DNA of 64,000 bases, taken from the NCBI GenBank assembly GCA_024291935.2, contig CM044313.1, forward strand, positions 89,791,001-89,855,000, in the 5' to 3' direction. The notes under the pieces are model-generated. The model saw nothing but the letters and a program-made list of their open reading frames with translations. It was not told the DNA's origin and did no database searches. Of this stretch, positions 33,840 through 45,074 are shown one piece after another. A program made the translations under genes and the position numbers. The stretch is from Okapia johnstoni. Its lineage: Eukaryota; Chordata; Mammalia; Artiodactyla; Giraffidae. Position 1 is the first letter of the stretch. Every line of letters begins with the position of its first letter.

Positions 33840-34345
33840 AAATAAGAAATATTAAAAACATTTTCTTGAAGGCATGGGTGAATGTGGTAAAACTATAGCC
33901 CCAAGATAATCCCATGTGCTGATGCCTGGTACAGTCAATAACACTAGATACTGTACCTGTGTCTTTGTTAAGGCCGAATGTGATGAATGTCATTTAACAG
34001 TTGACCTTAAGGGAGGTTATCCTGAATTATCTAGGTAGGACAATATAAGCCATGAACCCTTAAAAGAAGAAGTTAGAACACACAGAAGTTTCAAACACAA
34101 AAAGAATTCATATTGCCTTTGTGGCTTGAAGTTGCAGGGGGCATGTGAATGGGTGAAGGCAATGACTCCTGTTAACCACCAGAAAGTTCAGCAAGAATCC
34201 TGAGGCTCCATTGAGAACCACAGCTCTGCTAACACCTTGATGGGGTTTATGAAACCAGGGAAAGAAATCCTGTCATGTTCTGGTCCAACTTGTAACCCAC
34301 AGAAACTGTGAGAAAAATAAGTCTGTATTTTTAAGATGCTAGATG
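33840..34345 (+). mobile_element. MaLR (MLT1-like) LTR, diverged
   Basis: Contains 'gttaaggccgaatgtgatg', 'agttgaccttaagggaggttatcc' leading to 'tgaattatctaggtaggac', 'taacaccttgatggggttt', and 'cacagaaactgtgagaaaaataag'. These match the order of an MLT1-type LTR of the subtype also seen at 25.9-26.5 kb. No internal sequence is present. Confidence 0.65.
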
Positions 34346-34679
34346 TGTGATAAATTCTTGTGACATGAATATAAGATTCATACTGAGAGCTGGTCGGAAA
34401 TTTAGGGAAGGCTTTACCCTGGGGACATTTAGTGATTCAGAAGAGACTGGGAGAGCAAACGATGCAGTGTCACCTTACATCCTTAGGAAAGCAAAATTAG
34501 AACCTGGATCACACCACATTTCGGACTGTGGTAAAACTCTCAACTTTGGATGGGGACCCTGAAGAACTATACCTTAGATTTAAGACTGGAATCAGTAAAA
34601 GAGTCACCGTGTGAACTCTGGCATGACTTCAATCATTGCGTGAGTGCCAGTGGACCTCATTCCCTGAAACTGGGTTAAG
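34346..34679. other. Unassigned spacer with a 71-codon frame
   Basis: Holds an open frame 34347-34562 (+, 71 codons) of ordinary composition with no motif I recognise. No splice or initiation context supports it as a gene. Confidence 0.35.
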
Positions 34680-34890
34680 CCAGTGAATCTCAACTGGTGG
34701 TGATTTTTTCCTTCAAGGAACATTTGGCAGTGACTAGAGATATTTACGGCTGTTACAACCAGGGAAAAGGAGCTGCTGTATTTTTCTAATGAGCAGAGAC
34801 CAGGAAGGGTGCTCAATCCCCTACAAAACATAGAATCGTCTCCCACAACAAATATTTATCTGTCCCTAGTTGCCAATAATCCTACAATTC
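34680..34890 (+). mobile_element. MER20-like hAT DNA transposon
   Basis: Shows 'gtgaatctcaactggtggtgatttt', 'aaggaacatttggcagtgactagag' and 'catagaatcgtctcccacaacaaa', then 'gttgccaataatcc'. This is the usual layout and about the usual length (210-220 bases) of MER20. Termini are eroded. Confidence 0.72.
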
Positions 34891-35049
34891 ATACATCCTG
34901 TGTTAAATTGATCCCAGATGGTTATTGCCTACAGATGTCTACAAAGAGCAAAGAAATCTTATCTGGAATAATTTAATATTATGCTAGTCCTCAAGTATTA
35001 CTACCAACAGTTTTATGAATAAAATATCTCATATAAGATAAAAATTAAT
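34891..35049. other. Unassigned spacer
   Basis: No recognised element. Confidence 0.4.
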
Positions 35050-36000
35050 GAAGCAGTTGAAAAGATAAGACAGCATAAAGGACAAAAAAAAAATTGGCAA
35101 TTGAAGGCGATTCAGAGAACTTCTTGAATAGAATCATCATCAACTATAAACAACGGTCTATCCTACTTGAATGATAAGTAACAGGATTTAAAATTTGGGC
35201 AGATAACTGGGACACATACAAACTTACATAACAGAATTACTAAAAAGAATAATAAAGGCACCAAATAAAATTACTTGAATTGATAAAAAATGCAGTAACT
35301 GGAACTGAGAACCCAATCAGTGAGTTTAAAAGCAGAGTATATAAGATAAAGAGAAAATTAATGAGGGAGAAGCTGTGGATCAAAGAAGCACAGAAATCCA
35401 AAGCGATTTTTAAAAGTGTAATATATAAACTCTACTGAAAATAGAATTAGAACTTATGTAATTATTTAGAATCTCATACAGAGATAAGAAAAGTGATGAA
35501 GCAGTAGTTACATTTGAAATGATCATGGCTGAGATTTATTAGAAATGAATGAAACATAGATATTTCTAGATTAAAAAATTAGACAACTTTTCAACAGAAT
35601 AAACGCAAGGTAATTTTCAATTATACAACTGCTAGTAGCAACATAAGATTGCAGATCAAAAATGTAAGGGTTAGTAAGAAAACAACAAGTGCATAAGGAA
35701 AAATGATATACTCTTTTCAGAGGAACAGCTGAGAACTGGTTTCTACAAAGAAACAATAGAGGCCAGCAGACAATGAAATGTCTTCAGTGTGATGAGAGAG
35801 ATTCAAAGTGGCCAACACAAAATTCTTGACAAAGTCGAAAGGTGAAATCAATTCATTTTCAGACAAAACAGAAAGGAAGTAATTATCGGAAGATATAAAC
35901 TTAACACTAGAGTATTCTTCTAAAGGAATAGAAGAGCATATTTCATATTTCACAGATATTAGAAGAAACAATAAGACATGAGATGGTAAATATGTGGTAA
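35050..36000 (+). mobile_element. HAL1/L1M-like degraded element
   Basis: A-rich sense sequence. Phrases such as 'aattcattttcagacaaaacagaaaggaag' (about 35850) and 'agagtattcttctaaaggaat' resemble the ORF1 / 5' region of old L1 or HAL1. No frame is open. The start edge is uncertain. Confidence 0.5.
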
Positions 36001-36193
36001 ATCGAAATGGCTGCTGACCAGATAAATGATATCATATATCAATAAATTACAAAATTGCTTGTAAGTAATGGATGTAGTAAATAGTGTTCTAATTTTCCTA
36101 TCTTGTCTAGCAGGATGAGTTACAATTCTAAATAAACTAAATTTTACTATCTTCTTTTTTTTTAACTAATAATAGAAATAGGATTCATAATTT

Positions 36194-36316
36194 GCTGCTA
36201 AGTCGCTTCAGTCGTGTCCGACTCTGTGCGACCCCATAGACGGCAGCCCACCAGGCTCCGCCGTCCCTGGGATTCTCCAGGCAAGAATACTGGAGTGGGG
36301 TGCCATTTCCTTCTCC
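36194..36316 (-). mobile_element. Bov-A2 monomer
   Basis: A single Bov-A unit with the 'gctgctaagtcgcttcagtcg' start. Nearly every CpG is intact ('gtccgactctgtgcgacc', 'agacggcag', 'ctccgccgtccc'). Flanks attcataattt (36183-36193) and attcaaatcataattt (36317-36332) look like a target-site duplication with a small insertion. Confidence 0.93.
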
Positions 36317-36332
36317 ATTCAAATCATAATTT

Positions 36333-36634
36333 GAATTCTCCAATTTTCTTTTTGGAGATAGTTATCAAGAAAAAATATACTAAAATAGACTGATCAACAG
36401 TTAAATCATATAAACAACCAATATTCTATTGAATGTTTCTTTGTAGTTAGTACTGAACAGAAACAGTTATGAAAGACCTATTCAAGATTTTGTCCATTGA
36501 GTATTCTATATTGCAAGTTTCTGTTTAACTTACAGTAACACAGCTGACCAAGATAAAAATGGAAGGTCAATGTTCATATGTATTTTAAGAGATTAAGAAT
36601 GCTTATAAAAGAAAACAGTAAATTAGCATTTGTT
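36333..36634. other. Unassigned AT-rich spacer
   Basis: Nothing recognised between two SINEs. Confidence 0.4.
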
Positions 36635-36648
36635 TTAGTTTTTATTTG

Positions 36649-36851
36649 AGCTTCCCTGGTGGCTCAGACGGTAAAGCGTCTATCTACAATGAGGGAGACC
36701 TGGGTTCAATCCCTGGGTCAGGAAGATGTCCTGGAGAAGGAAATGGCAACCCACTCCAGTATTCTTGCCTGGAAAATCCCATGGATGGAGGAACCTGGTA
36801 GGCTACAGTCCATGGGGTCACAAAGAGTAGGACACGACTGAGTAACTTCAC
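36649..36851 (+). mobile_element. Bov-tA SINE, full length
   Basis: Sense copy with A-box-like 'tggctcagacgg' and B box 'gggttcaatccctgg' of the internal RNA polymerase III promoter, and a complete Bov-A body. A perfect 14-base target-site duplication, ttagtttttatttg, is at 36635-36648 and 36852-36865. One of the best-kept copies in the window. Confidence 0.97.
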
Positions 36852-37059
36852 TTAGTTTTTATTTGCATACATAATTGCTCCAGCAGCCACTATAGGTCTT
36901 ATTTGTACTACTTCTACAATGAAGATCAGAAGTTCTTTTTTGTTCTGAGAGCATTTGAATCATAAATATCTTGAAAAATCTGTTCAATTTTACTGAAATA
37001 AACAAAAAAACCTTTGTGAACTTTAAGTGCTGTCTGCTACAAAAATGTCATGTCTAAAA

Positions 37060-37920
37060 TTACAATATACCTAGTAGAATGGCCAAAACCCAAAACACTG
37101 GCAGCACCAGATACCAGTGATAATATGGAGCAACAGAACTCTGATTCATTACTGGTGGGAATGCAAAGTGGTACAGCTACTTTGGAAGATAGTTTTCAGT
37201 TTCTCACAAAACTAATCATACTTTTACCGTATGATCTAGCAATGATGTTCTTTGGTATTTACCCAAAGGAGTTGAACAGTTATATTTACACAAAAACCTG
37301 CACATGGATTTTTAGAGCAGTTTTATTTAGGATTGCCAATACCTGGAGATAACCAAGATGCCCCTCAGGTGAATGGATAAATATACTATGATACATCCGG
37401 ACAATAGAATATTATTTAGTGCTAAAAAGAAATGAGCTATAAAGCCATGCAAATCCATGGAGGAAACTTAAATATATATTACTAAATGAAAAAAGATGAT
37501 CTGAAAAAGCTACATACCACATGACACTAAGTACTGTATTCTGGAAAAAAGCAAAAGTATGGAAGCAATAAGCAAATGTAGTTGCCAGGTTTGGAGATGA
37601 AGAATTGATAAACAGGCCAAGTAAAGAGGATTTTTAGGACACTGAAAATCTTTCCATATGATCCTATAAAGGTATATAAATGCTATTTTACATTTGTCAA
37701 AACCCACAGAATATATAAAACCAAGAGTGAGCCTAGTGAAACTATGTGACCTTTGGGTGATAATGTTGTGTCAATGTAGGGTTATCAATTTTTAGTAAAT
37801 GTACTGCTGAGGAATGTTGATAGAAGGGAGGCTATGACAGAGGGAGTGGTGAGTGGAGATAAATGAAAACTCTCTACTTTCTGCTCAGTTTTGCTGTGAA
37901 CCTAAAAAATAAAGTCTCCT
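37060..37920 (+). mobile_element. L1M-type 3' end, sense
   Basis: Old L1 with 'attactggtgggaatgcaaagtgg' (about 37150), 'ggtatttacccaaaggag', 'caggtgaatggataaat', 'gacctttgggtgataatg' and the terminal 'ttttgctgtgaacctaaaa' plus 'ataaagtc'. ORF2's last codons and the whole 3' UTR are present. A 100-codon open stretch (37050-37352) is residual ORF2 C-terminus. Confidence 0.85.
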
Positions 37921-38215
37921 TATGGTTGCCAGGGGGATGGATGGGAAGAAGAGATAGAGAGTTAGGGGAGGACATGTACACAATGCTATATTTAAAATGG
38001 GTAAACAACAAGGACCTACTGTATAAGCACATGACTCTCCTCAGTGGTATGAGGCAGGCTGGATGGAAGGGGAGTTTGGGGTAGAATGGATACATGTGTG
38101 TATATAGACCTATATATGTATATATCTGAGTCCCTTCAATGTTCACATGAAACTATCAAAACATTATTAATCAGCTATATCCCAATACAAAATAAATTCT
38201 ACTGAAAAGTAAAGA
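37921..38215 (+). mobile_element. L1 3' UTR, second copy, 5'-truncated
   Basis: Begins 'ggttgccagggggatgg' and ends with the L1-like 'taatcagctatatcccaatac' then 'aaaataaattc'. It abuts the previous L1's 3' end, so an L1 tail inserted next to an L1 tail. A TA/TG run lies near 38095-38125. Confidence 0.78.
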
Positions 38216-38473
38216 TTAAAAAATCATGTCTAAAATGAGTGTATGCTATAAAATATGTCTTTATGCTTTAAAAGAGAATCAAATCTATGGATCTTAGTTT
38301 TTTCTGTCTACCTCATGACCCTAAAGAATATATATCTATTAATGTTATTTTTTGAAACACATATTGTAGATATATAGGTCAGAGTTAAGGATTAAAGAAA
38401 GATTGAGTTGTGTTAATTTCAGAGCTATCATGGATACAATAAATGGTAATGGTGTCTTTAGAGTTTCCTGCAC

Positions 38474-38691
38474 AATGTGGTTGCTGCTGTTTAGTCAAGT
38501 CAAGTCCAACTCTCTGTGTGATCCCGTGGACTATACAACCGCCAGGCCCTTCTGTACATGGAATTTTCCAGGCAAGGATACTGGAGTGATTTGCCATTTC
38601 CTTCTCTGGGAGATCTTCCCAAAAAAGGGATCAAACTCATGTCTCCTGCATTGGCAGATGGATTCTTTACTACTGAGACACCAGGGAAGCC
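38474..38691 (-). mobile_element. Bov-tA SINE
   Basis: Reverse-complement Bov-tA with tail 'ttgctgctgtttag' and a head ending 'ccagggaagcc'. A 9-base target-site duplication ttcctgcac lies at 38465-38473 and 38692-38700. Confidence 0.94.
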
Positions 38692-38784
38692 TTCCTGCAC
38701 CATAGAAAGCATATGATGTTTCAAAACACCATAAAATATATTATTAATTCATCCATTATTTATGTAATCAACAACTAGCAGCAT

Positions 38785-38985
38785 AAGCTTAGATAGCACT
38801 TTACAGCTGACAAAGTGTGCTCACATAGTATTTCATTACTTTTTCTTTCATCAGAAGCCACTCAATTACAGGTTGCAGGTCACAGACTTTTTTAGATAGG
38901 TGAGAAACTGAAGCTGAAAGATAATTTATGTTTGATATCAAACATTTAAGAATTGTAAGAATTGTGCTCAAATCTGGAATTTTTT
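38785..38985 (+). mobile_element. MIR SINE
   Basis: MIR-like blocks 'gatagcactttacagctgac', 'cacatagtatttcatt' and 'gataggtgagaaactgaagct', followed by 'tgtgctcaaatctggaat'. Diverged. Confidence 0.6.
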
Positions 38986-39290
38986 TGTGTGTTTTACTAT
39001 TTCACTTCATGAAAACAATCAGAAGTCTTGATATATAGCTGAGAACCATCTTAAAGGGCACAAAATCTCAACAGACTAAAATTAAGCTGGTAATGGCTTA
39101 TATTACTGAGAATATAATGAATTGAGTATTCTTATAAGCTTCTGATAAAAATAAAATGGTAAAGGTCTATTGGAAAGCAATTTGAAAATATCCTTATGAT
39201 TTCTTTTTAAATTTCCATTCAGTTATTTTTTTAGTAACAATTTATTTACTTTGGTTACTATTCTGGCAATGACACAGCTGAATTTGTGGT
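38986..39290. other. Unassigned AT-rich spacer
   Basis: Nothing recognised. Confidence 0.4.
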
Positions 39291-39643
39291 TTGTTGTTGT
39301 TGTTGTTTAGTCACTCAGTCATGTCCGATTCTTTGTGACCCCATGGACTGCAGCTCGCCAGGCTTCCCTGTCCTTCACTGTCTCTCGGTGTTTGCTCATA
39401 ATCATGTCCATTGAGTCGATGATGCCATCCAACCATCTCATCCTCTGTCACCCCCTTCTCTCTCCTGCCCTCAATCTTGCCCAGCATCAGGATCTTTTAC
39501 TGTGAGTGGGCTCTTTGCAAAAGGGGACCAAAGGAGTGGAGCTTCAGCTTCAGCATCAGCCCTTCCAGTGAACATTCAGTACTGATTTCCTTTAGGATTG
39601 ACTGGTTTGATCTCCTTGCTGCCCAAGCGACTCTCAAGAGTCT
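39291..39643 (-). mobile_element. BovB LINE 3' end, 5'-truncated
   Basis: Antisense BovB 3' end of about 350 bases with a GTT-repeat tail (39293-39311), the 'catggactgcagctcgccagg' block and the RT C-terminus region ending 'gactctcaagagtct'. Two CpGs survive in the body. No target-site duplication seen. Confidence 0.92.
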
Positions 39644-39884
39644 AGAAACAATCTAAAAATAGAAGAATGATTAGTTGAATCAAAGATGGACTACTATGCA
39701 GCCATATAATTTGACAATTCTGTTTTAAAGAATTTGTAATGACATCAAAATGCAATTTGGGGGGAAATATGAAATAACATGTTAAAAATAAATAATTCGA
39801 AATTCTCTATTGCAGTGATTATGAATTGAGACCCCAGTTCCAGAGTGCCTGAGCATATAGTCTGTCTTTGGTAGTTGCTACCTC

Positions 39885-40000
39885 TGTAGTGCCAAGAAGC
39901 TTGCATAACGTTTGTGTGCCTCAGTTTATTCAACTGTTAAATAGAGAAAATAGTGGGATATATTGCTCAAGTTGTGAGAATTAAGGAGAGGATAGTCATA
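39885..40000 (-). mobile_element. MIR fragment, antisense
   Basis: 'gtgcctcagtttattcaactg' then 'ttaaatagagaaaatagtggga' is the reverse complement of the MIR central block. Confidence 0.6.
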
Positions 40001-40009
40001 AATAGCTGA

Positions 40010-40224
40010 AAGAGTGAAAGTATTAGTTGTCTAGTCGTGCCCTACTCTTTGTGACCTCATGGACTGCAGCCCATCAGGTTGCTCTGTCCATGGAATTCTC
40101 CAGGCAAGAATACTGGAGTGGGTTGTCATTCCCTTCTCCAGGAAATCTTTCGGACCAGGGTTTGAGCCCAGGTCTCTTGCGTTGGAGGCAGACTCTTTAA
40201 CATCTGAGCCACCAAGAAAGACCT
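40010..40224 (-). mobile_element. Bov-tA SINE
   Basis: Reverse-complement Bov-tA with an AGTG-rich tail at its start and a head ending 'aagaaagacct'. The 9-base target-site duplication aatagctga lies at 40001-40009 and 40225-40233. It inserted at the edge of the antisense MIR. Confidence 0.94.
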
Positions 40225-40233
40225 AATAGCTGA

Positions 40234-42254
40234 GAAATAGTACAAAACATAGTACATTTACTTATTATTATCACCTCATGAACTGTGAGTATTGTTATTT
40301 TAATTATTTTTCAGATTTCTTTTCCAGAAACTGTATTTCAAGGAACCAGAGGAAACTATCCCTAAACTCACTTGCCAATTCTAAATCTCTTTCCTTTTCC
40401 CACTTATAATTACCCCTGAAAAATATTTCAAAAATGGGGAGGAAAAATAAATGACCTTTCTTGAGTTAGTATCTTAAAGTTTATAATCAACACTGGGGGC
40501 TAAAAAGATACCAGGAATGATGACTATGCCAAGAAGTGTCCTAAAGTCTCAGGTCTTTAACTAGAATGAGGGGCAGTAGCTATGTTATCTGTCCGCTGGG
40601 CCTTCACGGCCACCTTATCTCTTAGCCCCTGACTGAACTGCTGCTCTAATATGAATATTCCTATAGATGTTTCCTCTATCCACTCTCAGGCCCAGTTTGG
40701 GATTGACATTTTGTAACTAATCGTCTCTCTTCTGTTGTCTGGGGCAGTTTATAGACAGTCACACAGACCTATAATTTAGTAATAGTTCTTTCTACTTCCT
40801 ACTTTTCTCACAAACAACACATACAATGTACTCTGTGCAAAACTGATATATTTATGTGGATGTGACTGAGGGCTGTGGGAAGCATGCAAATTTATTTATT
40901 TTATATCCAACCCATTTCTACCTTTTGTACCTTTGTGAAATTTTGAAATGTTCTCCAATGGATATGCCATGCATTTGTAATAATAAAAGAGGCTATAAAA
41001 TGAAAGTCTTATAAACCTTTTAGAGGAGAGAATTAGCAATTATCTTCTTTACAGTAGCATTATATTTTCTGATCTTCCTAGGGTTACTATAGAGACATGT
41101 TGAATTATATGGCCCCTCAAATACAAAGTACTTTTCAGTGTTTACAAGCTATATTTAAGGGATGCCCTAGTGAAAGGCAGCTTCACTTAGGGTGATATTT
41201 TACAATAACTCTGTGCCAGAATGATGCAACAGGAATAGAAACACCAGAATTACACACTTTGCTCATATGTGACTCAAGGTGTATAAACACATATGGGTAA
41301 AAACACTAATCTAGCATCACTTTTAGAGGTTTCCCTTAGAGAGCAGTTATTTTCATCTGTACACTCATCCTTCTTTTATACTTGATATGCAAGTATGCAC
41401 TATTTCCTGAGTGAATATGGATATACATCTGCTTCAAGGGGACATATGTACGCAGTTGCTAAAGACTGCAGCTATGCGTACTCATATTTGGCAAGGCATC
41501 TGGGTGGATTTATTTTACCTAATTTAACTGCAAAATGGATGTGTTCTTGAATTTGTGAATATTTAAATCAGTTGCAAGCTCTTGATTCTGCCTTGACTTA
41601 GGATTGATGACATTATACATTATTTTTCATAGTTACAGTTGAAAATGTAGGGGTAAGTTATTGTGTATTTCAACTGTATGTATTTAAGGAAAAATCACTT
41701 ATTTATTGTTAAAGACCATGATCTTTAAAACAAAGAATGATTTTAAAACAAAGGTGCCATAACATGGCTTCATGTGAGACTGCAAGAAGTGGAGTAGCTT
41801 AAAGATGTGCAAGATACCAGCACACACACAAACAAACACAGGACTCCATGTTTCAGGTTATTTACTTAAGACAAAATCATGCTGATCCCATATCCCATGT
41901 CAGGCAATGTCATTGTTGCTGGGGATTCAGGGATGCACATGATACGTTAGCGACTTCTAGGAGCTCCTAGGGCAGGAGAGGAAACATAAATAAGTAGAGC
42001 CCAGTTGGGTCGATTTTATGATGCATGCTCCAATAGTATCAAAATGGTGAGAGAAAACGCTCAAGGGTATAATCATAAGACAAAAGGAGATGGGCGTGTG
42101 TCTTTAAAATACCTGTCCATGGAAGACTCATTTTGGGGATGTCACAAAGGTCATTCTATTCCATTTCACCTTATTCTCCATAAATGCTAGTGCTGAGGCA
42201 GCAGCACATGAGTGGAGAAACACACACAGACTGCATTGTCTCAGTATCTGAAGT
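40234..42254. other. Unassigned interval, 2.0 kb
   Basis: The longest stretch in this half of the window without a recognised repeat, apart from a short CA/A-rich run (41821-41841). Open frames are 61 codons or shorter. No exon could be supported. Confidence 0.45.
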
Positions 42255-42515
42255 GTTTTTGTTGGGAGTGGGGGGATGAGTTGAGAGACTGACATGTATA
42301 CACTATTGATACTATGTATAAAATAGATACCTCATGAAAGTTTACTGTAGAGCACAAGATCTCTACTCAGTGCTTTGTCGTGACCTAAATGGGAAGGAAA
42401 TCCAAAAGGCAGGAGATATTTGTAACATATATGTAGCTGATTCACTTTGCTGTACAGTAGAAACTAATGCAGTATTATAAATCAGCTATACTCTAATAAA
42501 ATTAATTAAAAAAAT
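42255..42515 (+). mobile_element. L1 3' UTR end, sense
   Basis: 'gtagctgattcactttgctgtac' followed by 'agtagaaactaatgcag' and 'cagctatactctaataaaatt' is the L1 3' terminus. Upstream it keeps 'ggtagtaatacc'-like decay and 'gacatgtatacactattgatac'. Strongly 5'-truncated. Confidence 0.85.
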
Positions 42516-43229
42516 TAGGTGTTGTTGAAAGTGAAGTTGACAGGCTGCTATGCTTCTTTGAGCCCACGTGGCCCTGAGAAGATTCGGTGAAGCCAGTGTC
42601 TCTCAGATGAAGCTCTAGCACTCAACCAGCCTGCAGTCTGTTACAGGAAACACAAAATAAGCATAATATTGACATGGAGAGCAAAAAGGCTGAAGTCTAA
42701 AGTATGCACAGAGCATTGGGAGAAGCACAGAGAATTGAGTAACTGCCTTCATAGGAGGGATTTGTCCAATAAAGGTTTAAATATATGATGCATCTTGCTT
42801 TTAGATACATTAACGTAAAAAGGTATTTTAGGGTTGAAGAAGTTCTGAAATTAAAAGTGCTCATAAAGAATATGAAAAATCTTACTAGGTATAGAGGATA
42901 GGCTTTTATCTGTTAAGATAACAGCAAAGTTGTGAAATCTAAGAAAAAACATACACCTTTCTAAGAAAGATAATTATTTTGAGATTGCATTGGGGATACA
43001 AATGTGTATTTACATGGTACATAGGCATATTGATAAATATAGTATGATATTTTCATTATGAGGTCAAATTGTGTTAAATGTATTATTATATTTTCTCAGA
43101 AGAGAGTAATTTAATCTGTTATATATTAAATGCATCCCTATTTAACTTGAAACATCTATGAGATAATTTTTTAATGTTACAAGTATTTAATCCCAGTATG
43201 TAAATTATCTGAATATTGCACACAATATT
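42516..43229. other. Unassigned spacer
   Basis: About 0.7 kb with no recognised repeat or exon. Confidence 0.4.
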
Positions 43230-43985
43230 CCTATGTATATTTTCATGATTTATTTTACTTTTATTTGTGTTTAGTTTTAGTGAGATAAAATTGACACACA
43301 GCACTGTATAAGTTTAGAGTGTATAGTATAATGACTTTATTTCCATTTATTGTGAAACGATAATCACAATAAGTTTAGCTAACATCCACAATATTGTATA
43401 GATGCCAAAAAAGGATTTTTATTTGCGATAAAAGCTGTTATGATTTATTCTCTTAGCAGTTTTCCAGTAAACTATGAGGCATTGTTAATTATATTCGTCA
43501 TATTGTATGTTACCTCCCCAGTATTTATTCTTGTAACTGGATGTTTGTTCCTTGTTACCACTTTCATCCAATTCCCCCAACATTCATCTCCACCCCCTAC
43601 CTCTGATAACCACAAATCTGATCTCTTTTCCTCTGAGTTTGTTTTGGAGTTTTGTTTTGTTTCTGTGTTCCAAATATAAGTGAGATCATTCAGTGTCTGC
43701 CTTCCTCTCCTCTATTTGACATATTTCACTTAGCATAATGCTCTCAATGTCCATTCATTTGTTAACAAGGGCAGGATTTCCTCTTTTATGGCTGAATAAT
43801 ATTCAATGGAAATACTATCATATGTATCTATGTGTATATATATATATATGTATGTTTATTACAGCTTTATTCATTCATCTGTCAGTGGACACTTAAGTTG
43901 TTTCCATACCTTGGTTATTGTAAGTAATGCTGCAATAAACACTGAGTACAGATATATCTTCAATAATCATTTTCTATTTAAAGAA
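43230..43985 (-). mobile_element. L1 3' UTR, antisense
   Basis: Reverse-complement L1 3' region. It has 'gataaaattgacacacagcactg' leading to 'tataagtttagagtgtatag', then 'catatttcacttagcataatgc' with 'ctctcaatgtcc', then 'cattcatctgtcagtggacac' leading to 'ttaagttgtttccataccttgg'. It is better preserved than the copy at 25.1 kb. A TA run at about 43836-43850 marks an internal simple repeat. Confidence 0.87.
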
Positions 43986-44204
43986 ATAAAACATCCCTTA
44001 TAAGTACAAGTTGTAGACATGTTTTGGGTGAGAACTAATTATTTCAGCTCCTCTCTCTCTATTATTCCATGATCTGAGTTACTAGAGGAAGTTGTGACCT
44101 ATAGCTGTTTCTTCCCATCCAAGAGAGGAAAGATAAAAGGACATAATCAAAGAAGGTGTCTTATCAGAATGGGAGGCCAGATCCTACAGTTAACAGAAGT
44201 AATA

Positions 44205-44395
44205 AAACTCTTATGTTGGTAAACATTACATAATTTAAAACCCACAAAAGTTCTTTGAAATTGATGGTAATATTGCATTCATATGGACATGAATTTGGAA
44301 ACCAAGTCTGAGATAGATGAATTCTCAAGTCCAAGGTCACATAGCTAACAAGTAAGGGAGGCAAGAATCTAAAATCCTTCTGGAAACCATGTAGA
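44205..44395 (+). mobile_element. MIR SINE, diverged
   Basis: 'caaggtcacatagctaacaag' with the following 'taagggaggcaagaatc' is the MIR 3' half. The 5' half is weaker. Confidence 0.6.
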
Positions 44396-44639
44396 GTCAG
44401 CTAAGTCTTTAAAGTGAAATAGTGAGCATTATTTGAGGAACTATAAGTTATTCTTTTTCCTTGTCTCCCTCAAGAAATATGTCTAAATGCCTGCTTCCTC
44501 CTGCACTGGGCAAAGTAAGAAAAGAAATTGTGGCCCATAGAGAGGAATGTTTTATGACACTAGGCTAAGGGAACCATCTCCACAAGACTCATTTCAGCCT
44601 CAAGATTGGGGGTGGGGGGTCTCAGGATCACTTTCATTT

Positions 44640-44802
44640 CAGATCAGCTGACTGCAAATTTGAGAGTCCCAACAACCATCTTAAGGTTTGATAATTCACT
44701 GAAACAACTCACAGGGCTCAATAAAAACAGTATATTTGCATTTACAAAGCATTATAATGAAAGGATACCAATTAAATTCAGCCAAGGGAAGAGACTTATA
44801 GG
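44640..44802. mobile_element. Possible ERVL-class (MLT2-like) LTR fragment
   Basis: 'gataattcactgaaacaactcacagg' and 'gcattataatgaaaggatacc' resemble the middle of an ERVL-type LTR. Only about 160 bases are visible before a Bov-tA interrupts, so the assignment is tentative and strand is left open. Non-coding. Confidence 0.35.
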
Positions 44803-44805
44803 CTG

Positions 44806-45013
44806 GACCGAGAGTGACCATAGTGGTAAAGAACACGCCTGCCAATGTAGGAGACATAAGAGACATGGATTTGATCCCTGGATTGGGAAGATCACCTGGA
44901 GGAGTGCATGGCAACACTCTCCAATGTTCTTCCCTGGAAAATCCCATGGACAGAAGACCCTGGTGGGCTACAGTTCATAGGGTCACAAAGAGTCGGACAG
45001 GACTTGGCACACA
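44806..45013 (+). mobile_element. Bov-tA SINE
   Basis: Sense Bov-tA with an eroded first dozen head bases ('gaccgagagtgaccatagtgg'), B-box-like 'ggatttgatccctgg' and a full body ending 'gacttggcacaca'. Confidence 0.9.
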
Positions 45014-45074
45014 TGCAGGAGGGGTCTACAAACAAACCTTCTAGCCGTCTTCTGTCTTGGACATCAGAATGTTT

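Noticed and set aside
36649..36720. tRNA-gene-like sequence with A and B boxes (also at other Bov-tA heads)
   Set aside because: It is the tRNA-derived head of a SINE. It continues into the Bov-A body and does not fold as a complete tRNA with an acceptor stem.
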